Source: Parvularcula sp964556115
Lineage (GTDB): Bacteria; Pseudomonadota; Alphaproteobacteria; Caulobacterales; Parvularculaceae
Assembly (NCBI GenBank): GCA_964556115.1
Contig: CAZKVC010000003.1
Location: forward strand, 1-64,000
DNA length: 64,000 nucleotides
Reading direction: 5' to 3'
The number at the start of each line of letters is the position of its first letter. Position 1 is the first letter of the stretch. Under the pieces are notes generated by a model, which saw only the letters and a list, made by a program, of their open reading frames with translations, was not told the DNA's origin and ran no database searches. Shown here in pieces: positions 16,305 through 25,020 of this stretch. The translations under genes and the position numbers were made by a program.

Positions 16305-17885
16305 ATGGCGGCCGATGGCGGCATGGAGCTGAAGGCGCGCAAGGCTGCGCTCGAGCAGGGCTACCGCTCGCTTGCCCGCAACAGCCGGGAATGCCTGAGG
16401 GTCGGCGACCTGATGGGTGCGCTGCGCCGCGCCGGCTTCGCGGAAAAGGACCGCCGGCTGAAGGCGACCTGGCGCCGCCTGCGCGAACGCGAGCCCCATG
16501 ACGAGCTCGACTTCGACGCCTTCGCAACGCTGATCGCTCCCGAGAACGTGACCCTGATCAGCCGCATCCTGTCGGGTGATCTCATCATTCCGGGCTTCGA
16601 AGATTTCAGGAGCCGTATCGAGGCCCTGTTCGAGGAGGTGAGCGCCAACCGTCAGGGACAGGTGGCGACCTACATCCCGCAGCTCGCCCGGATCGACCCC
16701 GATCTCTTCGCCCTCGCCGTCTGCAGCATCGACGGGCAGCAGTTCACCCTCGGCGACGACGAGGAGACCTTCTGCGTTCAGTCCGTCTGCAAACCGATCA
16801 CCTATGCGGCGGCCCTCGACCAGGTCGGCCGCGAGGAGGTGCACCGCCATGTGGGGCGCGAGCCTTCGGGCCGCGGCTTCAACGAGCTGATCTTCAACCA
16901 CCGAGGCCTGCCCCATAACCCGATGATCAATGCGGGCGCGATGGCGTGCTCGGCCCTCATCTATCCCGAGAAGAGCCTCGCGGACCGCTTCGACCACGTG
17001 ATGACCGTCTGGCGCCAACTTTGCGGCGGACGCAAGGCGGGCTTCGACAACGCGGTCTTCCTGTCGGAGCGGGAGACCGCGGACAGGAACCGCGCCCTTG
17101 CCTATCTGATGCGCGAGAACGACGCCTTTCCGCCGGGCACGGACATTCTCCAGGTCCTCGACTTCTATTTTCAGACCTGTTCGATCACTGTGGATATCAA
17201 GCAGCTCGGCGTCCTCGCCGGGACGCTCGCCAATGGCGGCATCTGTCCGGTGACGGATCAGCACGTCCTCTCCAGCGAAGCGGTCAAGGACTGCCTCTCG
17301 CTGATGCTGTCCTGCGGCATGTACGACTTTTCCGGCGAATACGCCTTCACCGTGGGCATTCCGGCCAAGTCCGGCGTCTCCGGCGCGCTCATCATGGTGG
17401 TGCCCGGGGTCTGCGGCTTTGCGGTCTACAGCCCGCGGCTCGACAATCACGGCAACCCGGTCAGGGGCGTTCACTTCTCCAAGCGCCTGGTCGATGTCTA
17501 CGCCTTCCACACCTATGCCAACATGGTCGACGACCACCGCCTGATCGACCCGCGCAAGCCGCCGATCGAGCGGACCGCCGATGATGCGGCCTATCTCTGC
17601 CTTGCCGGCAGCCGCGGCGATCTCGGTGAGCTGAGGCGCCTCGTCGCCAGCGGCCTTCCGCCGGAGACCGCCGATTATGACGGCCGCACCGCGCTGCACC
17701 TCGCCGCCAGCGAGGGCCAGCTTCGCGCGGTGGAATACCTTCTGGGGGTCTGCTCCGACATCGCGCCCGAGGACCGCTGGGGCAACACGCCCCTCGACGA
17801 CGCCAAGCGCGCCAATCACGAGGAGATCACCGAGCTTCTCACAAGCGCCTATGCGGGAAGGGGCCTTTTGGATGAGCCTGCTTGA
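16305..17885 (+). CDS. glsA: Animal-type glutaminase with EF-hand-like N-domain and ankyrin repeats
   Basis: The 526-residue protein deamidates glutamine to glutamate. The beta-lactamase-like glutaminase core occupies about residues 115-410, with the catalytic Ser160-x-x-Lys163 in QSVCKP and the conserved NPMINAGAM block. It is flanked by a helical N-terminal region (residues 1-100) like that of vertebrate GLS/GLS2. C-terminal ankyrin repeats follow (about 430-526; DYDGRTALHLAASEGQ, DRWGNTPLDDAKR). Typical bacterial GlsA has about 310 residues and lacks both flanks. AAAGG precedes ATG 16305; ATG 16323 is an alternative. Confidence 0.93.
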   Translation: MAADGGMELKARKAALEQGYRSLARNSRECLRVGDLMGALRRAGFAEKDRRLKATWRRLREREPHDELDFDAFATLIAPENVTLISRILSGDLIIPGFEDFRSRIEALFEEVSANRQGQVATYIPQLARIDPDLFALAVCSIDGQQFTLGDDEETFCVQSVCKPITYAAALDQVGREEVHRHVGREPSGRGFNELIFNHRGLPHNPMINAGAMACSALIYPEKSLADRFDHVMTVWRQLCGGRKAGFDNAVFLSERETADRNRALAYLMRENDAFPPGTDILQVLDFYFQTCSITVDIKQLGVLAGTLANGGICPVTDQHVLSSEAVKDCLSLMLSCGMYDFSGEYAFTVGIPAKSGVSGALIMVVPGVCGFAVYSPRLDNHGNPVRGVHFSKRLVDVYAFHTYANMVDDHRLIDPRKPPIERTADDAAYLCLAGSRGDLGELRRLVASGLPPETADYDGRTALHLAASEGQLRAVEYLLGVCSDIAPEDRWGNTPLDDAKRANHEEITELLTSAYAGRGLLDEPA

Positions 17886-17953
17886 GCCCACTTTCCCTGC
17901 CGACGGCGCTGCCCTATCCGCAGTGAGCGAATATACGAAAGGAACACTCGCCC

Positions 17954-18745
17954 ATGTTTGAAGACCTGCGTGGCCGCAAGGCCGTCATCACCGGCTCGAC
18001 CTCGGGAATTGGCCTCGCCTTTGCCGAAAAGCTGGCGAGCATGGGTGTCGACATCACCATGAACGGCTTTGGTGACAAGGACGAGATCGAGGACAACCGC
18101 GCCCGCATCGCAGGCGAGCACGGCGTCGATGTCCGCTATGACGGCGCGGACATGACCAAGCCCGAAGAGATCCGGGCCCTGATCCAGGGCGCCGAGGCGG
18201 CCCATGGCCGGGTTGATATCCTCGTCAACAATGCAGGCATCCAGAAGGTCGGCCCGATCGACGAGTATGACGACGATACCTGGGACAAGATCATCGCAGT
18301 CAATCTGACCTCGAACTATCACTCCATCAAAGCGGCGCTGCCCGGCATGAAGAAGCGCGGCTTCGGCAGGATCATCAACGTAGCCTCCGCCCACGGATTG
18401 ATCGCCTCCCCCTTCAAGGCCGCCTATATCGCCGCCAAGCACGGCGTGGTCGGCCTGACCAAGACCGTGGCGCTGGAAGCCGGCGAATACGGTGTCACGT
18501 CCAACGCCATCTGCCCGGGCTACACCCTGACCCCGCTGGTCGAGGCCCAGCTCGAGGACACTGCCAAGGCGCGGGGCATGACCACCGAAGAGGTGAAGGA
18601 CAAGGTGATGCTGAAAGAGCAGCCAACCAAGAAGTTCATCACCTATGAGAACCTTTCAACCCTTCTGGTCTATCTCTGCTCGGATGCGGGCTCGGGCTCG
18701 ACCGGCTATCCCTATGCCGTCGATGGCGGCTGGACCGCACACTGA
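17954..18745 (+). CDS. bdhA: 3-Hydroxybutyrate dehydrogenase (SDR family)
   Basis: The 263-residue short-chain dehydrogenase has the NAD-binding TGSTSGIG motif, NNAG, catalytic Ser in NVASAHG and YIAAK, and the BDH-typical NAICPGYTLTPLVE with a C-terminal GYPYAVDGGWTAH. It oxidises D-3-hydroxybutyrate to acetoacetate in polyhydroxybutyrate turnover. A patatin-like gene follows 21 nt downstream, a pairing familiar in alphaproteobacteria. Substrate is inferred from similarity within the family. Confidence 0.92.
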   Translation: MFEDLRGRKAVITGSTSGIGLAFAEKLASMGVDITMNGFGDKDEIEDNRARIAGEHGVDVRYDGADMTKPEEIRALIQGAEAAHGRVDILVNNAGIQKVGPIDEYDDDTWDKIIAVNLTSNYHSIKAALPGMKKRGFGRIINVASAHGLIASPFKAAYIAAKHGVVGLTKTVALEAGEYGVTSNAICPGYTLTPLVEAQLEDTAKARGMTTEEVKDKVMLKEQPTKKFITYENLSTLLVYLCSDAGSGSTGYPYAVDGGWTAH

Positions 18746-18766
18746 CATGTTGATGGAGGGCGAGGC

Positions 18767-19792
18767 ATGAGCGGACGCAAACCGATCAACCTCGCCCTGC
18801 AGGGCGGCGGGGCCCACGGCGCCTTCACCTGGGGGGTCTGCGACAAGCTCCTCGAAAGCGAGAAGGTGCATATCAGCGCCGTCACCGCCACCTCTGCCGG
18901 AGCGATGAACGCCGTTGCCCTGGCCTACGGCATGCACCTCGATGATGACCAGGGCGCCCGCGACAAGCTCGACGAGCTTTGGGAAGAGGTCGCCAAGCTC
19001 AACAATCCCTTCGAGCTGCCACTGACCTCGCCCCTGCCCTTCGTGCAGGAGATGCAGCGCGTCTGGTCGCAGCAGGCTCTGGCCTCGCTGACCAAGGCTT
19101 TCTCGCCCTACCAGCTGAACCCGCTGAACTGGAACCCGCTCAAGACGTTGATCTCCGACCTCGTCGATTTCGACGAGCTTGGCCGCTGCACCAAGCTCAA
19201 GCTTTTCGTCAGTGCAACGAATGTCAAGACGGGAAAGGTACGGGTCTTCAAGGACAGTGAAGTCACCGCCGATGCGGTCATGGCCTCGGCATGCCTGCCG
19301 CAGCTCTTCCAGGCGGTCGAGATCGACGGCGAGGCCTATTGGGATGGCGGCTATATGGGCAACCCGTCGCTATGGCCGCTCTTCTACGAGACGGAGGTTT
19401 CCGACCTCCTCCTCGTCCATCTCAACCCGATCGAGCGCAGCGAGATCCCGACCACGGTTGCCGAAATCGAGAACCGGCTCAACGAGATCACCTTCAATGC
19501 GAGCCTTCTGAAGGAGATGCGCGCCATCGCCTTCGTCCAGAAACTGCTCCATGAAGGTTGGCTCAAGGACGAATATCGTGATCGGCTGTCGAACATTCGC
19601 TACCATGCGATCCGCGCGGACCGGTTCCTTGCGGACTTTCCCCTGCCGACGAAATACAACACCGACATCACCTTCCTGAGGGAGCTGAAGGCCCTCGGCA
19701 GGGAAGCGGCGGAGGCATGGATCGACGAAGCCTATGACAAGCTCGGCGACGGTTCGACCTGTTCACTCCGCCATGAATTCCTCGACCTCTGA
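18767..19792 (+). CDS. Patatin-like phospholipase / acyl hydrolase
   Basis: The 341-residue product has the patatin oxyanion loop GGGAHGAF, a nucleophile elbow reading ATSAG instead of the usual GxSxG, and the catalytic Asp in DGGYMGNP. The Ser-Asp dyad therefore seems intact, but the first elbow glycine is Ala. It is likely cotranscribed with bdhA, suggesting a role in lipid or polyhydroxybutyrate metabolism. Its stop codon abuts the stop of the convergent gene at 19793. Confidence 0.88.
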   Translation: MSGRKPINLALQGGGAHGAFTWGVCDKLLESEKVHISAVTATSAGAMNAVALAYGMHLDDDQGARDKLDELWEEVAKLNNPFELPLTSPLPFVQEMQRVWSQQALASLTKAFSPYQLNPLNWNPLKTLISDLVDFDELGRCTKLKLFVSATNVKTGKVRVFKDSEVTADAVMASACLPQLFQAVEIDGEAYWDGGYMGNPSLWPLFYETEVSDLLLVHLNPIERSEIPTTVAEIENRLNEITFNASLLKEMRAIAFVQKLLHEGWLKDEYRDRLSNIRYHAIRADRFLADFPLPTKYNTDITFLRELKALGREAAEAWIDEAYDKLGDGSTCSLRHEFLDL

Positions 19793-20350
19793 TCAGTCGG
19801 TCAGCTGCTCGAGTTTCGTTTCGTAACGCTTGAAGAGGGCCACGTCGCTGGCCGGGACGGCTTCCACGGCATCGCCGAAGCGCAGCATGTCCTGAAGCGG
19901 CTTGCGCACGGACTGAGGCAACATGCGCAGATCGCCCTGGCTCATCCGCTTGGCTTCGCGAAGGTCCTTGAGGTCCGATTGGGACATCTCGGACTTGGCG
20001 GCCGCGATGATCAGCCGGTCGCCGACGCTGGCGAACGCGTCATTGGAGCTGAAGCCCGCATCCTTGATGGTCCGGGACACTTTGGGCCCGACATTCGGGT
20101 CGTCTTCCATCTGAGTGATGATCCGCTGCATGATCCGCAAGGAGCCGTCATCGGCGAAGATTTCGCCCAGCATCTCGAGCGGGTTGCCGTCGATCCCGAC
20201 ATCGAGATCGCCGTTTTCCATCTCGCCTTCCATGGCCTTGAGGGCCTCGGCGGCTTCGATGAATTGTTTGACCTCGGCTTCGGTCAGCGGTTCGGCGGCC
20301 ACCGCCTGTCCGGTGAAGAAGAGGAAAACGATCGGAAGTAGCATACGCAT
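19793..20350 (-). CDS. Hypothetical exported protein, helical
   Basis: The 185-residue product starts with a clear signal peptide (MRMLLPIVFLFFTGQAVAAE, cleavage after AVA). It continues as a mostly helical, acidic region with MENGDLDVGIDGNP and repeated Asp/Lys patches. I do not recognise a catalytic motif or named family. Convergent with the patatin gene with no gap between the stop codons. Predicted periplasmic. Confidence 0.75.
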   Translation of the reverse strand: MRMLLPIVFLFFTGQAVAAEPLTEAEVKQFIEAAEALKAMEGEMENGDLDVGIDGNPLEMLGEIFADDGSLRIMQRIITQMEDDPNVGPKVSRTIKDAGFSSNDAFASVGDRLIIAAAKSEMSQSDLKDLREAKRMSQGDLRMLPQSVRKPLQDMLRFGDAVEAVPASDVALFKRYETKLEQLTD

Positions 20351-20501
20351 GGCTTGGGGCCTCCTTGCCCGTTCGGGCCTTGCGGCTCCGGCGAGGAGCC
20401 ATGGATGTTGGCAGGCGGCAGATCGGCGCCGCGCTTTTCCTAGATGCGGGCGCAGCCACGCTTTTCAAAGGTCAGGCTACAGCTTTCTGCAGCCTCGTTC
20501 T

Positions 20502-21224
20502 TCACAGGAGTGACGCCTGCGCGGGCGGCGGGGCATCGTCCGATCTCAGCTCGCCGCCGCTGATCGGGTTGATGAGGTCTTCTCCAGATGCCTTCCAGCT
20601 TCCCACCTTGCGGTCCACCGGCCAGAAGCTGAAACCCGGCGGCTCCCGCCCGATCACCTGCCATGCCGGCTCGAGATCCGTCTCGTCTGCGAGGAGCCAG
20701 CGATCATGGTCTTGCGGCGCGACCACCACCGGCATGCGGGTGTGGAGCGTTGCAACCGGGCCCTCGGCCTCCCGCGTCAGGAAAGCCGCGCTTCTGAGTT
20801 CCGAACCGTCGGGGCCGACATAGTCCTCGAAGAGACCAGCCAGCGCGAAGAGCGGATGGTCCGGGCCTCTGGCGATGAAGTAAGGCTGCTTCACGCCCCC
20901 CTCGACCCGCCATTCATAAAACCCGTTCAGGGGGAAAAGGCACCGCCTCCGCCTGAATGCCGCCCGGAAGGCCGGTTTCTCGGCGGCGGTTTCGGAGCGG
21001 ATATTGACGATCGGCTTTTTCAGGAACCGCCCCTCCTTGTCCCATGAGGGCAGGAAACCCCAGCGCAGGATCTCATAGCGCCGGGTGCCGTTTTCGGTCA
21101 GGATGACCGGCACGGGCTGGCTGGGCGCGATGTTGAAACGCGGCGGAAAGTTGTCCGTGATGGGTATGCCGAAATGCGTGCCCAGATCGGACGGGCTTTC
21201 GGTCAGGGCGTAACGCGCGTTCAT
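20502..21224 (-). CDS. SRAP/YedK-HMCES family protein lacking catalytic Cys2
   Basis: The 240-residue protein has the SOS-response-associated fold: FNIAPSQPVPVI, LRWGFLPSW, the NIRSET motif (Asn), GFYEW (Glu) and LHTRMPVVV (His). YedK and HMCES use Cys2, exposed after Met removal, to form a thiazolidine crosslink with abasic sites. Here the N-terminus reads MNARYA, so Cys2 is Asn and the next Gly is Ala. No alternative in-frame upstream start supplies a Cys. It may bind abasic DNA without crosslinking, or have another role. It is divergent from the NUDIX gene, with only 18 bp between the starts. Confidence 0.88.
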   Translation of the reverse strand: MNARYALTESPSDLGTHFGIPITDNFPPRFNIAPSQPVPVILTENGTRRYEILRWGFLPSWDKEGRFLKKPIVNIRSETAAEKPAFRAAFRRRRCLFPLNGFYEWRVEGGVKQPYFIARGPDHPLFALAGLFEDYVGPDGSELRSAAFLTREAEGPVATLHTRMPVVVAPQDHDRWLLADETDLEPAWQVIGREPPGFSFWPVDRKVGSWKASGEDLINPISGGELRSDDAPPPAQASLL

Positions 21225-21242
21225 CGCAAGAAGAGAGGTTCC

Positions 21243-21662
21243 ATGGCATCAGACAGGCCCATCGTTGCCGTCGGCGGCGTTGTCCTCAAGGGGCGCGAGG
21301 TGCTTTTGGTCAAAAGGGGCCGACCGCCGCTGCGCAAGCACTGGTCCATCCCCGGCGGCAAGGTCGAGCTGGGCGAGAGGACCGAAGAGACGCTGCGGCG
21401 CGAAGTCCTCGAGGAGACAGCGATCACCTGCGAACCCATCGGGCTGATCGGGGTCTTCGAGGCGATGCCCGAAAAGCCCGGCGACCCGCACTACATCATG
21501 ATCGACTATGCCTGCCGCTATGTGAGCGGCGAGGTGGTCGCCGGAGACGATGCCATGGATGCGGCCTTCCTGCCCCTGCCAGAAGCCCTGAGCCGCGTGG
21601 CCTGGGACGAAACCCGGCGCGCGGTACAGGGCGCGCTGCGCTTCGTGGGAGATGACGCATGA
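21243..21662 (+). CDS. NUDIX hydrolase (ADP-ribose pyrophosphatase-like)
   Basis: The 139-residue product carries a full Nudix box, GGKVELGERTEETLRREV followed by LEETAI. It should hydrolyse a nucleoside diphosphate linked to another moiety; the RPIVAVGGVVL N-terminus resembles ADP-ribose pyrophosphatases. AGAGG precedes ATG 21243. It overlaps the TIGR02301-type gene by ATGA, indicating translational coupling. Confidence 0.9.
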   Translation: MASDRPIVAVGGVVLKGREVLLVKRGRPPLRKHWSIPGGKVELGERTEETLRREVLEETAITCEPIGLIGVFEAMPEKPGDPHYIMIDYACRYVSGEVVAGDDAMDAAFLPLPEALSRVAWDETRRAVQGALRFVGDDA

Positions 21663-22030
21663 GCCTTCTTCTCGCCGCCCTCCTCTCGCTTTCCACCGCC
21701 GAAGTCCCAGAAGCGCGGGAGGTGTTCAATCAGCGTCAGGAGGACCTGATCCTTCTTTCAGGCAAGCTCGGCAGCCTTCACCGGCTGTCGCAGGTCTGCC
21801 CCGGCAGCGGCCCGCAGGACATCTACCGGGCAAGGATCATGGAAGTGATCGAAGGGGAGAAGCCCCCGACCGCCACCCGCGAGGCGATGATCGAGAACTT
21901 CAACGACAGCTACCGCATCACCGCGCGCATGCATGCCACCTGCAGCGCCGCGGCTGAGGACGATCTCCGCTTTGAAGCGAACGCCGCCCTCGGTATCACC
22001 AACCGGCTTTCGGCGCCGCTCGGCTTCTAA
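21659..22030 (+). CDS. TIGR02301-like small exported protein
   Basis: The 123-residue product has a short N-terminal hydrophobic stretch (MSLLLAALLSLSTAE). It is then helical, with two cysteines (VCPG and ATCSAA) likely forming a disulfide. Size, the LGSLHRLSQVC segment and the NUDIX neighbour fit the alphaproteobacterial TIGR02301 family of unknown function. The start overlaps the NUDIX stop; the end overlaps the convergent dihydroorotase stop by 4 nt. Confidence 0.75.
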   Translation: MSLLLAALLSLSTAEVPEAREVFNQRQEDLILLSGKLGSLHRLSQVCPGSGPQDIYRARIMEVIEGEKPPTATREAMIENFNDSYRITARMHATCSAAAEDDLRFEANAALGITNRLSAPLGF

Positions 22031-23352
22031 AGCGAGCGGATGGTTTCCTGGAACTGGACCGGCTCGCCGGCGCCCTCGATGAGGACATCCGCTTCCCACA
22101 TGACTTTCTGTCCGCGGATGATCGTGCCGACGGGGAAGCCCTCGACCTCGCGTCCCGCGAAAGGCGTCCAGCCGGACCTGTTGGCCATCATCTCGTCGGT
22201 CAGGGTCACTTTGCGGGACAGGTCGCAAACGGTGATGTCCGCATCATAGCCGATGGCGAGGCGCCCCTTGTTGCGAAGGTTGAAGAGCCGCTGCGCGCCT
22301 GCGCTTGTCAGGTCGACGAAGCGTTGCAGGGTCATCCTCCCCTTGGCCACATGGTCGAGCATGACCGGCACCAGGGTCTGCACCCCAGGCATGCCGGAAG
22401 GCGACAGCGGATAGGCCTTGGACTTCTCTTCGATCGTATGCGGGGCATGGTCCGAGCCGACCACGTCGAAAAGCCCCATACGGAGGTAATGCCACAGCGC
22501 CTCGGCATGTTTCGCAGGCCGGATCGGCGGGTTCATCTGCGCCTTGGTGCCAAGCTGGTCATAGGCCTCGGGCGCAGAAAGGGTGAGGTGCTGGGGCGTC
22601 ACTTCGCAGCTTGCGATATCCTTGTTCGCCGCCAGCATCGGCAGCTCGTCCGCAGTCGTCACATGCAGCACATGGACCCGTCGGCCGGTCTCCCGCGCGA
22701 TCTTCAGGAGCCGGGTCGTGGACTTCACCGCGGCCTCGACCGAGCGTACCTCGTAGTGGCTGTGGACGTCCCCTTCGCGGGCGAGGGAGGCGTTGGCCTC
22801 CATCGTGTCCTCGTCCTCGGAGTGGATCGCCACCCGGCGGCGGCCTGATGACAGCGCCGCGCGCAGGCCTTCGTCGTCCGGGACCAGAAGATTGCCGGTG
22901 GAGGCGCCCATGAAGATCTTCACGCCGCAGACACCGGGCAGCATTTCGAGCTCGGCGAGCTTGTCGGCATTGTCCGTGGTCGCCCCGACATAGAAGGCGT
23001 GGTCGCAATGCATCCGCGCCGCGCGGGTCAGCTTGTCGTTCAGCGCCTCGGCGTTGGAGGTGGAGGGCTTGGTGTTGGGCATTTCGAAGACGGCCGTGAT
23101 GCCGCCGAGAACCGCGCCGCGGGAGCCCGTTTCGAGGTCTTCCTTATGCTCCGCGCCCGGTTCCCTGAAATGGACCTGGGTGTCGATGCAGCCGGGGAAG
23201 ATATGCAGCCCGGTGCAGTCGATCACTTCGCCCGCGTCGCCGAGGGAATGGCCGATGGCGGCAATCCTGCCGTCCTTGATCGCCACGTCCCGCTCACCGG
23301 CACCGTCGTGATTCACCACCGTGCCGCCCTTGAGGATCATGTCATAGCTCAT
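22027..23352 (-). CDS. pyrC: Dihydroorotase
   Basis: The 441-residue amidohydrolase catalyses ring closure of carbamoyl-aspartate in pyrimidine synthesis. It has the metal-binding DTQVHFREPG motif, the lysine of VKIFMGAS expected to be carboxylated, later His ligands in HSEDED and VLHVTTA, and the Asp of GSDHAPH. Length and motifs fit the class I/allantoinase-like dihydroorotases. An allantoinase is possible, but the EEKSKAYPLSPSGMPGVQT segment favours dihydroorotase. Confidence 0.88.
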   Translation of the reverse strand: MSYDMILKGGTVVNHDGAGERDVAIKDGRIAAIGHSLGDAGEVIDCTGLHIFPGCIDTQVHFREPGAEHKEDLETGSRGAVLGGITAVFEMPNTKPSTSNAEALNDKLTRAARMHCDHAFYVGATTDNADKLAELEMLPGVCGVKIFMGASTGNLLVPDDEGLRAALSSGRRRVAIHSEDEDTMEANASLAREGDVHSHYEVRSVEAAVKSTTRLLKIARETGRRVHVLHVTTADELPMLAANKDIASCEVTPQHLTLSAPEAYDQLGTKAQMNPPIRPAKHAEALWHYLRMGLFDVVGSDHAPHTIEEKSKAYPLSPSGMPGVQTLVPVMLDHVAKGRMTLQRFVDLTSAGAQRLFNLRNKGRLAIGYDADITVCDLSRKVTLTDEMMANRSGWTPFAGREVEGFPVGTIIRGQKVMWEADVLIEGAGEPVQFQETIRSL

Positions 23353-23353
23353 G

Positions 23354-24304
23354 TCAGCGCCCTAGACTGACCCGGGGCGGAAGGAGAAGCTCGGGATCCA
23401 TAGGCTTTCCCTTCCAGTTGACCGTCCAGTGAAGATGCGGCCCGGTGGCTCTACCGGTCATGCCGACGGCGCCGATCACTTCGCCCTTGGTAACCACCTG
23501 GCCGGGCTTCACGTCGACACGGCTGAGATGCAGCATCGCCGATTCGATTTCCTGGCCATGGTCGATGAGGATCAGCCCGCCTTCGAAATGGAAGTCGCTC
23601 TCAGCCAGTGTGATCCTGCCCGTCGAGGGTGCGCGGACATCGGTGCCCTGGAACTCCATCGGCGTCGTGCCCGGAGGCGCCGCCAGGTCGAGGCCGGAAT
23701 GGAACCGCTTGGGCGTTCCGTTGAGGATGCGCTGGTCGCCATACTTGCCCGTGAAGCGCCCATCCACCGGCCAGGCGAAGCCTGCGCGCCAATAGCTCGT
23801 CACCGAGCGGTTCTGGCGCGCTTCCTTCTTGGCGCGGCTCTCCTCGCGGATCTGGGCGAGCTGCTCGTCGGTGTAGGGGTTGACCTTGCTCTCCGGCAGG
23901 TTGTCGATCCGCTGGATGTTGAAGTCGCGGTCGGCGATGTTGAGAACCTTGGTCTCTTCCTCGCCGCTGGGAAAGCGCACGGTCAGCTCGGCCGGGCCTT
24001 CATGATCGCGCTCGAAGCCGAGGACGAAGTGCCCGTCGCTGTCGATCGACACGCGCTCGCCGTCCAGGGTCACGGCGCTGCCCGGCGTGGTCCGCCAGAA
24101 GCTCAGCCCGCCCTGGGTCAGCCGCCCTTTCGTCAGAAGGATGCGCGAGGTCTTCACCGGCGCAGGCGGCAGGTCGAGCTCTGGCATGGCTTCCGCCTCG
24201 GCTCCGGCAGTCTTGGCAGGCGAGAGGCTGGGCGGCGGCTGGGTCGCCGCCGAAGCGCAGGCGCCAAGCAAGAGCCCGGCGGTCAAGAGGGTTGCGCGCA
24301 TCAT
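23354..24304 (-). CDS. M23 family metallopeptidase, lipoprotein
   Basis: The 316-residue protein has a lipobox LGAC (Cys16), a beta-rich N-domain (about residues 60-125) and a C-terminal LytM domain. The zinc ligands are in FHSGLD and GPHLHW. It is predicted to cleave peptidoglycan cross-links or act as a cell-wall regulator at the envelope. Its ATG overlaps the stop of the DUF2093 gene upstream (TGATG), so the two are coupled. Confidence 0.9.
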   Translation of the reverse strand: MMRATLLTAGLLLGACASAATQPPPSLSPAKTAGAEAEAMPELDLPPAPVKTSRILLTKGRLTQGGLSFWRTTPGSAVTLDGERVSIDSDGHFVLGFERDHEGPAELTVRFPSGEEETKVLNIADRDFNIQRIDNLPESKVNPYTDEQLAQIREESRAKKEARQNRSVTSYWRAGFAWPVDGRFTGKYGDQRILNGTPKRFHSGLDLAAPPGTTPMEFQGTDVRAPSTGRITLAESDFHFEGGLILIDHGQEIESAMLHLSRVDVKPGQVVTKGEVIGAVGMTGRATGPHLHWTVNWKGKPMDPELLLPPRVSLGR

Positions 24305-24531
24305 CAGAAACCCCCGCCTTCTTCGGCCGCCTTATGCCGCACCTCATTGGCGATCGCCGCATTGGCGTAGGCTTCCTGTCTGTCGACGCTCCAATAACGC
24401 AGCGCCCGCAAGGGGATCACCTCGTCGGTCACGGCGCAGCGCACGAAGGTGCCGGAGCGGATGACTTCGAAATCGGCGTCGAGATAGCGCAGCTCGGCCT
24501 CGCCGCCGCCGCTCAAATCCAGTCTGTTCAT
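24304..24531 (-). CDS. DUF2093 family protein
   Basis: The 75-residue cytoplasmic protein matches the short alphaproteobacterial DUF2093 pattern: LRYLDADFEVIRSGTFVRCAV followed by IPLRALRYWSVDRQEAYA. Function is unknown. AGGAGAGG precedes ATG 24531, so the longer open frame starting at 24588 is rejected. It is translationally coupled to the downstream M23 lipoprotein gene. Confidence 0.87.
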   Translation of the reverse strand: MNRLDLSGGGEAELRYLDADFEVIRSGTFVRCAVTDEVIPLRALRYWSVDRQEAYANAAIANEVRHKAAEEGGGF

Positions 24532-24596
24532 GCCCTCTCCTAACCCCAAGCTGCGGGCCTGACCAAGCTTTCTCTTCCCCGGGGGCAAGCCTGCCG

Positions 24597-24625
24597 TTGA
24601 CCCGGCGGAAGGGCGGCTTTAGAGG
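24597..24625 (+). promoter_or_regulatory. Predicted promoter of the F0 ATP synthase operon
   Basis: TTGACC (24597-24602) and TAGAGG (24620-24625) are separated by 17 bp, about 54 bp upstream of atpI. Sequence resemblance to sigma70 boxes is the only support. Confidence 0.42.
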
Positions 24626-24678
24626 GCCCGGCGAATTCACGCGCAAGCGCGCATCGGACGGGCGCGGATCTCGGTTTC

Positions 24679-25020
24679 ATGGGCGATGACGATCAAAGGC
24701 AACGCTCCGATCTCGAGCAGTTCGGCGACCGTCTGGCCAAGGCCAAGGGCGAGGCGAGAAGCTTCGATCCCCATGGGGGCGAAGCCCGCAGCAGCGCCGC
24801 CGGCGACGGCATGCGTGTCGCGATCGAATTCGTGGTCTCGGTCCTCTTCGGGTCGGGGCTGGGTTTCACCATCGGCAGCCTTCTTGGCTCGCCCGTGGTG
24901 GGGTTGTTGATAGGATTGCCCTTCGGTTTCGCCGCCGGGCTACGAACGGTCTACCGGGGTCTCGTCTTACAGAACGAGGCTGCCGCCGATGAAAGGAACG
25001 AGCGCGGTGGGAATGATTGA
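24679..25020 (+). CDS. atpI: ATP synthase protein I
   Basis: The 113-residue protein has a charged N-terminus and two hydrophobic helices (about residues 45-67 and 70-90; FVVSVLFGSGLGFTIG, VVGLLIGLPFGFAAG). It resembles AtpI, an assembly factor or Mg2+ carrier for the F0 c-ring. First gene of the F0 operon; its stop overlaps the proposed atpB start. Confidence 0.85.
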   Translation: MGDDDQRQRSDLEQFGDRLAKAKGEARSFDPHGGEARSSAAGDGMRVAIEFVVSVLFGSGLGFTIGSLLGSPVVGLLIGLPFGFAAGLRTVYRGLVLQNEAAADERNERGGND

